Below are positions 1 to 12,124 of a DNA stretch of 64,000 nucleotides, piece after piece. Source of the stretch: Gaertneriomyces semiglobifer (Eukaryota > Chytridiomycota > Chytridiomycetes > Spizellomycetales > Spizellomycetaceae). Every line of letters begins with the position of its first letter. Positions within the stretch are counted from its first letter, which is position 1. The notes under the pieces are model-generated. The model made no database searches. It was not told where the DNA came from and saw nothing but the letters and a program-made list of their open reading frames with translations. The translations under genes were made by a program, and so were the position numbers. The stretch lies in assembly GCA_025558075.1 (NCBI GenBank), contig JAHLKF010000007.1, positions 248,001 to 312,000 on the forward strand, read 5' to 3'.

Positions 1-2
1 GA

Positions 3-617
3 CCGTCGCCGTCGCCGCCGCCATCGACATCATCCAACTCGTCCCTCAACAATGATCTTTCATATATCCGCTCAGGACTCGCGAAGCTCTCTCAACCCTC
101 ACATTTTCCCAACCGAACTCTTCGCCCAACGTTCCTCGCTCCCAAAGATCGGCAGTGGAAATTGCCGGATATCGTCGATACCCATCATACCGAGGATAAA
201 AGGAAGCTCAGTGGTCGGAGACGGAGCGTGCATTTGCCGGCGTTAAACTCACAACATGTGCCGCCGCATGGGCATTCATCTACACTACCCAACAATAACA
301 TCTCGCACCTACCACGCCTTTTAACTCCAGTGCAAAATCTGACGCTGCCATCAATACATCGCGCTCCTACGCATAGTCATCAGCATCCGCCATCCGCGCG
401 CAGAAAGAGCACAGCCGGTACGAAACCGCGGTCGGCGATATCACGAGATCGATATACGGGTTACCTTGAGACCTACATCCTCAATCAACAAATCCATATG
501 GGCGAGGAGGAGATGAATATCACACCGGCAGTGCGAAAGGGGAACGGGATGGCATCAGAAAGAAGAAGCGTCGTGAAGTTTCCGCCGTTGGTTGAGAGAG
601 GTGGTGCGATTAGGTAG
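3..617 (+). CDS. 3' end of an unknown Ser/Pro/His-rich protein (5' end outside window)
   Basis: An open frame runs from the left edge to a TAG at 615-617 without a stop, giving about 204 residues of a C-terminal part; the start lies outside the window. The peptide is rich in Ser, Pro, His and Arg, with a Pro/Ser run at its beginning and the ending KFPPLVERGGAIR. No domain is recognisable and it is probably disordered. Its 3' end converges on the ankyrin gene. I do not recognise the family, and an intron upstream cannot be excluded. Confidence 0.55.
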   Translation, partial: PSPSPPPSTSSNSSLNNDLSYIRSGLAKLSQPSHFPNRTLRPTFLAPKDRQWKLPDIVDTHHTEDKRKLSGRRRSVHLPALNSQHVPPHGHSSTLPNNNISHLPRLLTPVQNLTLPSIHRAPTHSHQHPPSARRKSTAGTKPRSAISRDRYTGYLETYILNQQIHMGEEEMNITPAVRKGNGMASERRSVVKFPPLVERGGAIR

Positions 618-1246
618 GAAGCTCAGCGAGAAGACGCTTGAGTTCTCATGGTTATAGAATTGATGGCACGCGGCTTCTTGCACCGGGAAGTCTCGTATAA
701 GGCATAGGCGGTCACATAGGACTCTTGTGTGGTTATTCCAGAACAAAGATTCTTGTCGTCTGCGCGCGCATGGAAATGTGGATAAGGTGCGCTTCTTCTT
801 GGCTGCCAGAAAGGCAGCTATTTGCGGGTGCTCCTGTAGGCGTTTTGAAATATATGCATCGGCCCATGCAGTGTCGCTTCAGTTCCTGCGAATGACCTCT
901 TCCTCAGGTCATTTTCATGCGTGAATGCCCATGCGTAAGATAAGAATGCATCTGACCAACGATCCAATTGAAGACAGAAGTTGGCCACTTAAATGAGCAT
1001 CAGTGAGCACGCGAAGAGTTATGAAGCGCTTGCGGGAAAACCTTGCGTGTACGATTGATGAACGTCAAAACTGAACCGTTGCATTCACTTCGACGTAATA
1101 TTCGCTTGAATGCGAAAACCTGTGAGCGAATAATAACTTGTTTTCGACGGTCCTTCCGATGAGCCGTTACCAGTAAAACAGAATACAAGGAGGACCATAC
1201 ATGATTTGGAGTATGAAAAGGTGAATGATGATGTATATTTACATGA
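618..1246. other. Intergenic, convergent 3' ends
   Basis: This interval lies between the 3' ends of a plus-strand and a minus-strand gene, so no promoter is expected. I see only short unconvincing frames and no repeat or RNA gene. Confidence 0.5.
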
Positions 1247-2737
1247 TTAACGAGACCATTTGTCCCATCTAGTTATCCAGCCAGATGCCACCACGTCCAT
1301 CACACTTTTTCCGACACCAAGAACCCGACAAATATCTGCGCCGGCAGCTACTAATAGCTCCACCAGGTTCACGTATCCGCGAGCGATAGCAATTCGGATT
1401 GGCATCTCGTCTCCAGCACCTACATCAGCACCGTGTCGCAGCAATAATAAAGCAACACGTGGGTGATTGTTCTGTACGGCCGATATCAGCGAGCTGTTCA
1501 ACGCCTCGCGAGGAACGCTAGCGATATTAATATATAGCTTCTGCGAAGGAGCAGCGAGCGGTGTGGTAGCATTCAGCAGTAACTCCAGAACATTTTCATT
1601 TCCGGCAGCAGCACAGTCTCTCAAAATTAATCCACCAGCGACGCTCGGGTCTGCACCATGCTGGAGCAGAACTTTTGTGCAAAGGAGGCTCCCTCGCGCA
1701 CATGCCAGCCGCAATAGCCAGTTATTGTCGTAACACACTTCAAATGACGGCTGCGCGCATAAGAATCGAAGGCATGAATGCAAGTCTCGCATGATGATAA
1801 TTTCCGCGAGATCGTATTTCAGGAATGCATCATGCAATGTCAGAAATGGCGGACGAGCAGACAAAGCCGTGCATAGAACCGCCAGCAGTGCTTGTTCTGG
1901 GAGATCGGAAAAGGGTATCGGTAAGTCGCGAATACGTGGTGTCTTCGACGGAAATGCGGAACACCAGAGCCGAAACGTTTCAGCTAGTATGGCGTCAAAC
2001 ATCGGTATAATCCGGTTATTCCCCGGATGGTAGGAGTAATGCTGCGCTATGCGCCACTCGACGGACCTTGCAAGCAATTCTGCACGCTCATTATTCGTTA
2101 TGGTAGAACATACCGGCTCGAGCATGGACACCCAACCCGGATCTGTAGCCGTAGCTACACAGTACAACGCGTCCTCCACTCGCGCTATCTCTGCATTTTG
2201 ATCTCGTAGCAGCAACCGTGCCGCGTCCAACTGATGTCGGGCGAATGCAAATGAGGCCGCATAACCCTTATCTTCCGCGGAAAGGCTACATACTGTTGAT
2301 GTAAGAAGCAGGGTGCGTACTGTACGCGAACATCCGGTGGCAGCTGCAAATCGCAAAAGTCTGTTTCTCGCTTGGCGAATGGTTCCGCCTGCTTCGCCGT
2401 CTTTCGAAGTAAGGACCCGAGCATCCCATCGTCGTATTAACTGCAACAAAACTTCATCACGCAGCAAATTCAGAAGGCGTCCGTGTTTGCTGCTTTGGAC
2501 CGCTTCGCATCCAGAATACTCGGTAAAGCTTTCAAAATCTGGGCAAGTCAAAATATCAAGCCATGTGGCTAGTCGAGCCAAAACCCAACTTGATCTGAAA
2601 CTGGTGCTGCTCCCGATATTCCACAGAGCCCGGTGAGTAACGAACAAGTTGCCAGGATTTTCTACACGTAAGCAGATATTGACAAGGGTTTCTAACGGCA
2701 GCGACGAAAATCGATCTCGCCCGTGCGAAAAAGTCAT
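1247..2737 (-). CDS. F-box-like / ankyrin-repeat protein
   Basis: A single exon encodes 496 residues. The first true ATG is at 2737; the frame is open further upstream but only with a GTG. Residues about 10-60 (SSLPLETLVNICLRVENPGNL...) resemble an F-box-like helix set. Ankyrin units follow, clearest in the C-terminal half: LLRLACARGSLLCTKVLLQHGADPS, then a unit around ENVLELLLNA, then NHPRVALLLLRHGADVGAGD and GYVNLVELLVAAGADI. Proteins of this layout are abundant in chytrids and usually act as substrate adaptors or protein-binding scaffolds; no partner can be named here. The 5' flank of about 0.9 kb is shared with the 3' end of the PKA gene. Confidence 0.75.
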   Translation of the reverse strand: MTFSHGRDRFSSLPLETLVNICLRVENPGNLFVTHRALWNIGSSTSFRSSWVLARLATWLDILTCPDFESFTEYSGCEAVQSSKHGRLLNLLRDEVLLQLIRRWDARVLTSKDGEAGGTIRQARNRLLRFAAATGCSRTVRTLLLTSTVCSLSAEDKGYAASFAFARHQLDAARLLLRDQNAEIARVEDALYCVATATDPGWVSMLEPVCSTITNNERAELLARSVEWRIAQHYSYHPGNNRIIPMFDAILAETFRLWCSAFPSKTPRIRDLPIPFSDLPEQALLAVLCTALSARPPFLTLHDAFLKYDLAEIIIMRDLHSCLRFLCAQPSFEVCYDNNWLLRLACARGSLLCTKVLLQHGADPSVAGGLILRDCAAAGNENVLELLLNATTPLAAPSQKLYINIASVPREALNSSLISAVQNNHPRVALLLLRHGADVGAGDEMPIRIAIARGYVNLVELLVAAGADICRVLGVGKSVMDVVASGWITRWDKWSR

Positions 2738-3614
2738 GTCCTTGCACTGCTTCCTGAGATCTGACAAGGTTCTTTTGCGAGACGTTCCAATATAACTCAA
2801 GACTTTGGACGTGCCAAATGTGCACCGAAGATCACAGCTCCCCACAGAAGGGTAGAAATGGAATATGGTCGTCTAAGTATACATACGCCGCATGCTCTAG
2901 TTATATGTCCGCTAATGGCAGCAATCCAACTCTGCGGGTCCTTCGTCCGTATTCTGACGTTATAACGGGAAAATGACAGCTTCGAAGAAAACATCCACCT
3001 CATGGTATGGTTAAGATTGCCCCCACTCGGCTAAGGCGGAGGGTTTTACCAACCGCATTTTGCTGTACCGGAGCATAAACCGTAGTTCCATCATATCGTA
3101 CAGTGGCCTAGCCGATTCTCTGTCTGCTTCTGCTTAGTTGCACCTCAAGAAATATTCAGTGTCCACAGGGCAAAGATCGCCAGGCCTGCGACAAAACTCG
3201 ATTCACACCTCCAAAGCAACAGTGTGTATCGATAACGGGCGAGGAAATGGGATCGCAGTTTCGCGTTACGTAATTGGACTTACGTTTGGTTCCTATTGTC
3301 ACAGCTTGTTACGACCACGCGAGTTGAGTAGGGGGCATTGTGAGGCGGTGAGTAGACGGAGCTCTTGTTGCTGTTTCTAGACTGCCGGTGTAAAGAATCT
3401 GGACGCGAATATATACGAGGGGGAAAACCTAAAGCACAACGTGGGCGGTCTAAAACGGTCCGTTAAGCAATCTTGCGATTGCTGGTTATTTTCCGTTAAA
3501 AAAACAAAAGCATTTTCCCAAAACATCGGTACAAAAGTTCAAGGTCCTCAGTCAGCATGTCCACAATGTCCATATCACGTTAACTCCTTTCAGGTATATG
3601 TCCATGTTCCACAT
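2738..3614. other. Upstream region of the ankyrin gene and 3' flank of the PKA gene
   Basis: No convincing coding frame is present. The segment must hold the minus-strand promoter of the ankyrin gene and the 3' UTR of the kinase gene. I see no clear TATA box or repeat. Confidence 0.4.
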
Positions 3615-5232
3615 TCAAAAGTCCTTAAACTTTTCTCTGTATGGATCGGCACACACAATGCCATACGGCTCGTGGTCCTCTGGGTATGCATCAAAATTGC
3701 TAGTGTCACCATCACCCTTCAGCGGAGGTACGTAAGGTGCCTGAACATGCAGGTTCTTAAGTTTCTCCCAATCTACCCCAGTGAACCACTTGTGCTTTTT
3801 GATGTCGGTCACCCCACCCTTCAAATTACCGTAACGCTTGGTCAAGTCTGGTGAAAGTAACCGCTTGATAAGATCCTTCGCAGCGGGATCAAAGTGCGCG
3901 GGAAATTTCGGCTTGCAGGCAATAATTTTCTCATACAGTTTGAAGTGGTCCTCATCGTAGAAGGGTGGGTGACCAGCAAGCATCTGCACGCACACTCACG
4001 TGTTCAGCACAGCGATGCAGTTGTCGTGTATGATAAAACTCACCTCATAAATGAGAATTCCTAATGCCCACCAATCCACCGCCCGCCCATAACCTCTGGA
4101 CTGAATAATCTCAGGAGCAAGGTAGTCGGGCGTTCCACATAGCGTCCATGTCACATCCGGAACATGCTTGGCAAAACCAAAATCGGTTATTTTAATATGT
4201 CCTTTGGCATCAATTAGTAGGTTCTGGATAGAGCAACGGGTCAGAGGTAATGTCGGCAATATGCCTGAACCATATTCTCCGCCGTACCTCTGGTTTAAGA
4301 TCACGGTAAATGATATCCCTTTGATGAAGATGCTCAAACGCCATTACTACCTCTGCGGCATAAAAGCGCGCAACATGGTTCGGAAAGCGCTAGTATCAAA
4401 ACGTGCTCGGCTCAGCTGGGTTTCCAACATAATAACTCTTCCTGCCAATCTACTCACCCCGCACCGTCTCAGATATGAGAACAGCTCGCCTCCTTGTACG
4501 TACTCCAAAACGAAATACAGATTCGCGCAATCCTGGAAAGTGCCCAAAAGGTTCACGAGGAAAGGAAATTCAATTGCTTCCAAAATGTTCTTTTCGTTGA
4601 CCGTGTGCTCCACTTGCTTCATTTTCACAATTTCAGCCTTCTTCAAGACCTTCATAGCATAGAACTTTCCGGTCGACTTCAAGCGAACCAAGTGCACACG
4701 TCCAAAGGACCCCGTTCCCAACGTGCGGTCAATATGGAAGTCTGTTAGTGTGAACTTTTGCTTAGATCGACGGGCAGGTGCGGATGAAACACCACCGGCT
4801 GGAACTAATGCCGGAAGTGTTCCAGATGGACTTTTAGTCATGCCAGCATGTGTAGTGGGAGGACGGCTTAGTGTGCCATGTGGGGACGCTCCTATGCTTC
4901 GTGGAGTCGAGGAGCCTTCGGCCTAATGTAGTCGAGACAAGTTAACACTATTGGGACTGCTGGCATCTATGTGTATCTCGTACCTTAGCGCTCTTGTATC
5001 CACTGTCAACGTCCATGGGCTGAAGGCCGCCACCAAGCGTGGCCGTACTTGGCTCTTTTCCAAACGCCGGTGGGTCCAGTTTCATCAAACTAGGCTCTTT
5101 TTCTATCAAACTGCTCTCCTTAATATGATGAGAGTCTTTTCCTTGCAACTTTGGCGAGCCTTGAGGACTGATGGTATTGCTTTTACCGAATATGCCCGAT
5201 TTTGAGTTTATTTTTTTCAGGATGCTTGACAT
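3615..5232 (-). CDS. cAMP-dependent protein kinase catalytic subunit (PKA-C)
   Basis: Five exons: 5232-4984, 4922-4458, 4389-4288, 4223-4044 and 3983-3615, joined by introns of 60-68 bp that are all phase 0. The product has 454 residues. It carries the AGC-kinase signature: Gly loop GTGSFG at about 153-158, ATP lysine (AMK) at 174, YRDLKPEN with catalytic Asp at about 268, DFG at about 286, activation-loop [14 protein letters not shown], and a C-terminal FxxF (KFKDF). This is the free catalytic subunit that a PKA regulatory subunit inhibits and cAMP releases. The 145-residue Ser/Pro-rich N-terminal extension is typical of fungal PKA and is poorly conserved. The start at 5232 is the first ATG of the exon; additional 5' exons cannot be excluded. 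Confidence 0.95.
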
Positions 5233-5780
5233 CGTTGAGCTTCCTGTGAATTCACAGTCTTCTTTGCGCCAGATGCGTCACGGGTCGGAGCGGAGACGGA
5301 GGCGGCAAAATATCACAATATCACCAGCTGTTGCCAGCTAGAATGCGCACTGATTAGAAGAAGCGCTTCAACCTCAGGAGCAAGTGTCTCTCACCTCTTC
5401 TTTTTCTCTACAATGTCCTGGCTCACGAACAACACGTCCCCGACAAACAATATTCTAGCTACAAACCTGCCTCTAACTGATGCCGAAGGAGGATTACAAC
5501 TCTGCTAGAGCAGCAAGCACACACACATGTATGTCACTGGATAGTTTGATAAAGTAATGTCCCGAGAGTTCTATCTCATCGGCTACTCACCTCCACATTG
5601 TCTGCGCCCCAAAGCATTGGCAGCGTTTGGGCGTGTTCGTGACGGTGCTTGGCTAAGCCGCGAAACTCCGATGCTTATGCGACGCGCTTTCCTCGAACTA
5701 TTTTGATACAACCCACATTCTCTAGTGTATTGAACACGATACAGATGATCTCTAATAGTACCATTATGCTCGCCGTGCTT
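5233..5780. other. PKA promoter region / CEP104 3' flank
   Basis: No coding frame is supported. The region lies between two minus-strand genes and should contain the kinase promoter. I see no recognisable site. Confidence 0.4.
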
Positions 5781-8700
5781 CTACACCTGGCGACCATTGC
5801 CAGACGGTTTGGATACCTTGACGTTACTTACGGTTTCATTTGCTGTAAAACACCAAACGTTTAGCTGGTGTTCATTGTGTAGGACAACCACTGGCGTGTT
5901 GAAGTACTTACAACCGCCAATACTCATTCTTGGAAGCATGCTGCGGCGCACACCAGGCTTGGTCTTCGAGTCGGCGTGTGAGGTGGGAGCGGTGGCCCGT
6001 ATGGGACTGGCATTGTCAGGCTTCTGAAGCTTCTCTTCGGAAGTCATCGCAGTTGCTCTAAGAATTTCAGAACTCCTCGTCGCGCCAGGGCGAACACTGT
6101 TGGGCAGATCATCTGCCCTGGTTGGACGAGAACTCGGTTTCTTTTTTCCTCTATCGCTACCAGGACACCCATCTTGCATGAGGTGCACTTTCCAGCCGTC
6201 TTCATCATCAGGCACGTCCTGATGGCAAAGAGGGCATCGATGAACTCCAGGGTCCGTTGGTGCCGGCCGGCATGCGTGGGTCGCAATATGAGCAGCAAAT
6301 TCCGTGCACTTTACCGCTTCCTTACATCGAGGGCATCTTCGCCAGTCAGCTTTGCGATCACAGTCTTTGAGTCGGTGATCGGTGAGCATGGGAATCTCAA
6401 CAATCTAGGGTCTCTGATGAGAGAATGTCCCATTCGACGTGCAATCAAATGTACTCACAAGCTTGCACAGTGAGCAGTTCATTAGCATCGGGCAATCCCG
6501 CCAATAATGCGTGTCTAGGTTTTCCTCTGTGAAGCCTTCATTCATCTCTTCGCAAAATATGCAAGTGCGGTCAATGTTCCAGTTATTGCTTAGCGTCTCG
6601 TTACTTGGACCAGGTGCTGGCTTCGGTACTCGTGGCGCGGTGGATATTCTCGGCTCGCTCTTAGCGGAAATGGGTTCGTTGACCTGTGGGGCCGCGGCCG
6701 GGTGTCCGGCTTTCTTAACTTTTCGAGCGGCTGGTAGCGGCGCAGCCCCGCCCGCCTTGCCAGTCTTCAAATTATCAGTGGAGGCTGATTTTAGGAGTCT
6801 TGCGTTCAAGGAAGTCGATGAAGGAGGGCGAGACAGAGATTTTTTGATCTCATTAGATATCCGTCGGTGAGCTTTCTGAGCTGATGTCGTGGGACTTGAT
6901 ACCTCTGCCGCTGGCGAGGGCTTCGCCGGACTCTGCGGCCACGGTTTACCAGCTGCCGGGCGCTTCGGGGTGCCCTGCGCAACAGGTTGTTCTCCTTTGG
7001 CCTCTGCCAGCTTGGCTTGCACAATTTGCATTTGCTGTGGCTTAACGCTGCCTAACAAAGGCAACACTTTATCCTCTCCATTTTTCTGGGCAAGAAGAAC
7101 CACGATTTTGACAGCGGCTTCTCGAACCTCAGCGCTTGTATGCTGCAGATGCGGGAGCGTAAAGTTCACCACGTCCTACGGAAAATCTAAGTGAGACGCC
7201 TCTGGGAACGCATAAATAGACTTACCGGTACGGAAATGCCTTTAGCCTTCTCACTGTCTGCGCTCAAACCGGTTTGTTCCGACAATCGGTACACGACCTC
7301 CAATCGACCCTTGATGATCTTCGGCGCTACTGGCGCCCCCTTTTTGGCCTCGAACGGTCTAAGAACGTGTGGATAGACAGAATACGGCATGGTGTCGAAC
7401 GCCTTCGCCAAAAAGACCATTGCGTCCACGCAACCTTGTCTGACTCTGGCGTTCATATCTCCCGTCTTGCTCAGCACTGTCGGGGTCAAAATTTCAACGT
7501 ACTTATAAGAAACAGCTGGACTGACACCCCGAGCCGTGGCATACGCTAAGCGGTACAGATTAGCAACCGAAAAGCAGAAGGAATACTATCGAAGACACTA
7601 CCAATCAGCTTCTCCCACAAAGCAAGAGCACCAATAACAGCCTTTTCACGCTTGTCTTCTAAATTGCTCTCAACAATCCGATATCCCGCCTCAACAAACG
7701 TACTTGCATCCATATCTTCTTTGGAAGCACCATTCTTAGTGGATTGTTCTACTTTCATGGCTGCTTCATTCAATGCCCATTCTTTCAAACCAAACTGTTT
7801 TCCTAAAAGACACTGGACAATGAGAGGCCCAAATGCTGCAATTGGCAGATCATACTCTGCTTTGGCGGCTGGACTTAGGGGCTCCGGTGGGTCAAAACCC
7901 GGTGGCAGCCCTTCAGTCTTGACAGGGGACGGCGCGTCTGGTGGTTGTTTATGCCCCGGAACTGGTGGTGAGGCCGGTTCAACTTTACTCTGCAATTGCT
8001 TCCGAACTGGCGACTTCTTTGGTGAGGCTTTCTTACTTAATGGTGTTTGCGCATCGGGTTGTATTTTCTTCGCAATGGTGGGGATGGGAGGTGACGATGT
8101 ACGATTTGGGACAGGATCATGCGGCTGGGAGCCTGCCAAAGCAGGTGGCGATCGTGGTGGAGAAATAGACGCCGCATTGTCAGTGCTAGCAGGAATACGT
8201 ATAGGCGGTGGGCGGCGTGGTGCAGGAGGGGACAGTGCTGGTGGCGGCGGATACTCAGGTATGAGTGCATCGCAATTTACAGCCTTGCGCGCGAGCGCGG
8301 GAACAGGTGGGGAATTCTGCCGCTGCGGTAGATCCGGGGCAGGAGGCTCCTCTGTCGGGCCAAGCGGTTCAACCTCATTCAGTCTGTTACGACTGGCTTT
8401 GGGGGGTGATGTGGTTTTTGACGGTGGCGGAGATGGAAGTGCAACCGCTGGTGGACCAGAATTTGATATCTCATGGGTTGAAACAGCTACTCGAGGATGA
8501 ACGCGTTGAGGTATGATCGAGCCATCCTCCGACAAACTAATTCCACAGCTAGCCAGGTCGCGGAAGAGAGCATATTTCACCTCGTTGATATCGTTCTTAA
8601 TACTGCCTGCGGTATCATAGTCCTCCTCTGCTATAGCGCGTTGCTTTGAAAACTGAAGTTGTGTCATTCGTTGATTCGCCTATATGACTGGATGAGGTTT

Positions 8701-9810
8701 CTGGCTTGAATAATGTACAAGGAGATGCCATTACCTCATTACACTTATCCAGCACACCCTTTAAAAACTTCGCGTCCGCGAAGCGCTCCTCGCTTACGGC
8801 TGTCTCCTTTGCTCGGCTTACCACCTCTACAACGCGCGCAACGGCATCCTCCTGCGGGCCGTTCGGTTTTCTCGGCACATTGCCTCCATCGGGTATTCCA
8901 AGATCATTTTTCACCGCTGATTCAAGCTTAATGAAAACGATCAACATCAAGCGCATCTGCAAGACTGGCTGCTTCAACATACCCCAGGCATCACATGCTG
9001 ATGGGCCGAGACGCTTTGCAACAAAAAGTTGGTGTCGCAAGGTTCGCCGAGCAAGCTAATAGAGACGAGGCCGACCTTATACATGTTCAGCTTCAGGATC
9101 CTAAAGTTTCTAGATAACTCAAGCATACCTGATTGTAAGTGTTGAGACCGTTCATATGGCACTTGTACAGCACGATCTTCAAGAATTCTCCTTCGGCATT
9201 CATATGAACAGACCGTAGCTCCCGCGCTTTGTATCCTATCTCAACTCCGTCGTTAAGCTCTATGTAGCTGCGTTGAGGGGTTCAGCCACCGCACTTTGAG
9301 GGTCTGGCACCGGGCCAAATACTTACCCAATCCGCGAGAATATCACAGAGTTTTTGTCATCACTTCTCCTGTACTGTGATGAAGGCGAGTTCTCTGAATG
9401 AATGCTGGTCAGCGCTCTTGTTATCCTGTCCAAAATGCATCAACAACCGACGAACCCGAACTGTTCGATGTAGTACCATGATGGCGTCCAATGAAAAAGT
9501 CTACTTGCGTTGGAATCTTGAAGTGATGTATCAGCAGATCTACTTGCCGTATCCGGCAACTACCCGAGCTGAGACGCAGAACGAGAGTTTGAGGATACGA
9601 GCAAAACCTATGCCGAAGGAGTATAAGACTGACATTCGCGTTATAGAAGCCCAAGCATCAATAGGCCTGTTACCTGTCACTTTGCCATCCTTTGGTAGAT
9701 TGTGAGTTGCCAGGTTGGTTTCTCTGTGACAATGCTTCCGGTCCACAGTCAACGTCGTGGCTGGTGCACGCTACAACCTCATAACCCAAGTGGGACCAGT
9801 CTGCAATCAT
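5781..9810 (-). CDS. CEP104: CEP104 / FAP256 ciliary-tip protein homologue
   Basis: Eleven exons can be spliced: 9810-9674, 9607-9477, 9393-9327, 9267-9129, 9075-8983, 8926-8735, 8679-7602, 7545-7226, 7175-6459, 6404-5912 and 5842-5781, giving 1142 residues. The order of parts matches CEP104: an N-terminal jelly-roll (residues 1-190, including RFCSYPQ and YKARELRSV), short helical repeats (KQRAIAEEDYDTA), a Pro-rich linker, a TOG-type array of HEAT repeats, and a C-terminal zinc-finger array with many CxxC pairs (CIFCEEMNEGF, CSLCKL, CPRCKEAV, CPLCHQ). In other organisms CEP104 sits at the distal tip of the cilium and basal body and binds tubulin and EB1. The Pro-rich linker makes it longer than the human protein. 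Intron 10 is 69 bp and stop-free, so its retention would be in frame. Confidence 0.92.
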
Positions 9811-10170
9811 CCTCCGTAACTCTTCTGACAATACTGATGTTATATATTCTCATACATTACCACTACTACTCTATTCTACTCGTTAATCCTACGTACTACA
9901 GTTGGACTTGTGTAAATAGTAGCATTCTCACGCTGAGTCTTTAAGGTTTCAAACGCGCCTACTTTTTATTGCAGGAGGCCTTGAACCAGTCTCATCAGAT
10001 CTAAAAGAGATATATTCTATGGAGTAGTAAGGAATTACAGTCATCAATACAAGAACATATCCTGTACTAGTCTTCTATATAGAAATGATTCTATCTATCT
10101 ATCTATGCTCATCAAACCAGAGCGTTCGGCGTTCCTATACCGTACTCATCTAGGGGTATCGCAAAGTGAC
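9811..10170. other. Short intergenic region with CTAT microsatellite
   Basis: It contains the CEP104 upstream region and the 3' flank of the SH3 membrane gene. A small (CTAT)n run lies near 10090-10107. No gene is visible. Confidence 0.5.
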
Positions 10171-12124
10171 CTACCATTTGGCGTTACTAGGACCTGCCGG
10201 ACCGCCACTATTTGCAGAACCGCTTCCAGTTGTCATGATGTTGTCCGGTTCACGGTTGTACCTCATTTCATTGTACGGCGCTGCCAAACTACGTTGCTCT
10301 AACTCCGGATCGAAGGCGGAAGAAGTCAATGAATTCTGAAGCGATTCATCTGCGGTGGGCGACTCATAGGAGTAAACGTTAACGTCAAATTGCCCAGAAA
10401 GAATTTGGGAGTCGTACATCTGCGATTTGTAAAGTGATGATAGACGGGGACGTGCCGCAGATGAAGTGGGTGGGATGCTGTTGAGAGTATCGCGTTGCCC
10501 ATCAGCAACAGTGGACATTTCGGAAATGTAAGAGTCATGGAAGTTAACTTGGGGTCCAAGGGAGGCATCTGTATCGGTTGAGATGACACAGGCGAGCGGG
10601 AACGATCCTTCCTGTTGTGTGTTGAGGTTCAACCCGTAGCCCCATCCGTCATCGAACGTACACTTCAACAAAACGCGGTCGTTAGGAGACAAATAAATCT
10701 CGTCGGAAAGGTTCGGAATGTATGGGTGAATCACAATGGACGGACGAGGCTCTTGAGGTGTGGGTCCGGAAGTCGATAAAATTGGAGCTGCTGCGAGACC
10801 TGCTGCATTCATTGAAGGAGCATTGTCAAGCGTGTCGGTGGGAATTATGGGCGATCCTGAAGACGCTGGTTCCTTTGGAGAGGCCGTTGACCCCGACGAT
10901 GGAGGCGATTGCACATTGGTAAGAGGTGGGAGAAGTACAGGGGCGGGATAGTCGCCATTGTTGCCGCCGACGTAGTCATTTTGGTATTCAATACTCTCGC
11001 GGGGCATCCCAGAGTCGTACCGGTCATAACGCGAAGCTTGCTCCATTTCGCTCGGGCCAGCGTTGTAACTACGCATTGCGTCTCCTTTAGCCGCAAAAGG
11101 CGATGGTAACGTATCCACAGTTGGCGACAGAGGTCTTCCCAAATTGAATCCATCCGAGTTCGATGGGAATCGTCCAGAGCCTGCTTCATTCTTCTTCTTC
11201 TTCTTCGACGCCAGGTACAAAGCAGTACTGATGATGGCAATGAGAACTCCTCCAGCGCAAGATGCAATAATGATTGCAGTCTTGCTCGGCGTGCTATACT
11301 TTTCCACTTGAGCTGCACCGACGGGCGTTGTTGTGGCACCAGGAGAATTGCTAGGCGTGTTGGTGACGGGATTGGGTAAAGCAACAGTCGAGCCATTCCC
11401 ATACTGAGTTGGGACAGTAAATGCTCGATTTGCAGCCCGTGCGGCATACGCCTCGCAGCACGGATCATCAGATGTGCGACAGTAGGTAGCAGCCTGAGCT
11501 TCAGTCGCAAAGCCACATCGCCACCACTCGAAAACCGCAGCAGGGACGCAGTTAGCATCCGTGTTCATATTGGTTAAAAAGACTTCCAAATTTGTGGCGA
11601 GCTGCCGCACAACACCTGGCGTGCACTGAGTCGTATCCGCCCATACCGCCTTGATGCTATCCAATGCTTGCTGAGCAGTCGATCGACACATTGGCTTGTG
11701 GGCGGGTTGCTGACAACCGTTAGCGGTAGAAATGTCAACTAGTAACGCACAAGTAAGCGACACTTGATAGCGGAGGCCGCTGCCATCCCATCGCGGACAT
11801 TGATATTGAGTACGGAATGTTGGGACGTGGGTTACGGCGTCAGGATAGAGCGTATTGATGTATTGGTCAAATTGTGGAACTGTCGAGAAGTTCTGCGATA
11901 CTTGAACAGATCCATCTACAAGTCCGCCATTAGAAACCGCACTCACGGTGATAGTGCATCCTCATCAGCTTACCCTTCCAGGAAGTGCACGTCTGCGTTG
12001 TGGACAGGGGGAAGCATGCACCACCAGGCGCCTGAGCGTTCACGGAAGCAGTAGCGGCAAGTCCCAACAGGAACGAAAACGACAAAATCTTGCCGGTGGG
12101 TACGAAGAAGGACGACGACAACAT
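10171..12124 (-). CDS. Single-pass membrane protein: Cys-rich ectodomain, TM helix, cytoplasmic SH3
   Basis: Two exons, 12124-11974 and 11915-10171, are joined by a 58-bp intron with a CTAAT branch site, giving 631 residues. The N-terminus is a signal peptide (hydrophobic core FSFLLGLAATASVNA). Residues about 30-220 form an ectodomain with 12 cysteines, including a PMC motif. A Thr/Pro/Ser stalk follows, then a TM helix at about 263-286 with a KKKKK stop-transfer. The tail is long and disordered and contains an SH3 domain at about 442-498 (IHPYIPNLSDEIYL...DDGWGYGLN...GSFPLACV). This is the layout of a surface sensor that recruits Pro-rich partners, comparable in plan to fungal Sho1-like or Fus1-like proteins but with a different topology. 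The cysteine spacing faintly recalls a Frizzled CRD; that is only a suggestion. Confidence 0.85.

Noticed and set aside
7652..8500. 282-codon plus-strand frame, Gly-rich
   Set aside because: It is antisense to the Pro-rich linker of CEP104; Pro codons read backwards give Gly. The CEP104 frame fits a known family along its whole length.
9421..9654. Start of CEP104 at an alternative start codon near 9654
   Set aside because: An upstream exon with ATG at 9810 splices in phase and supplies the missing first beta strands of the jelly-roll domain.
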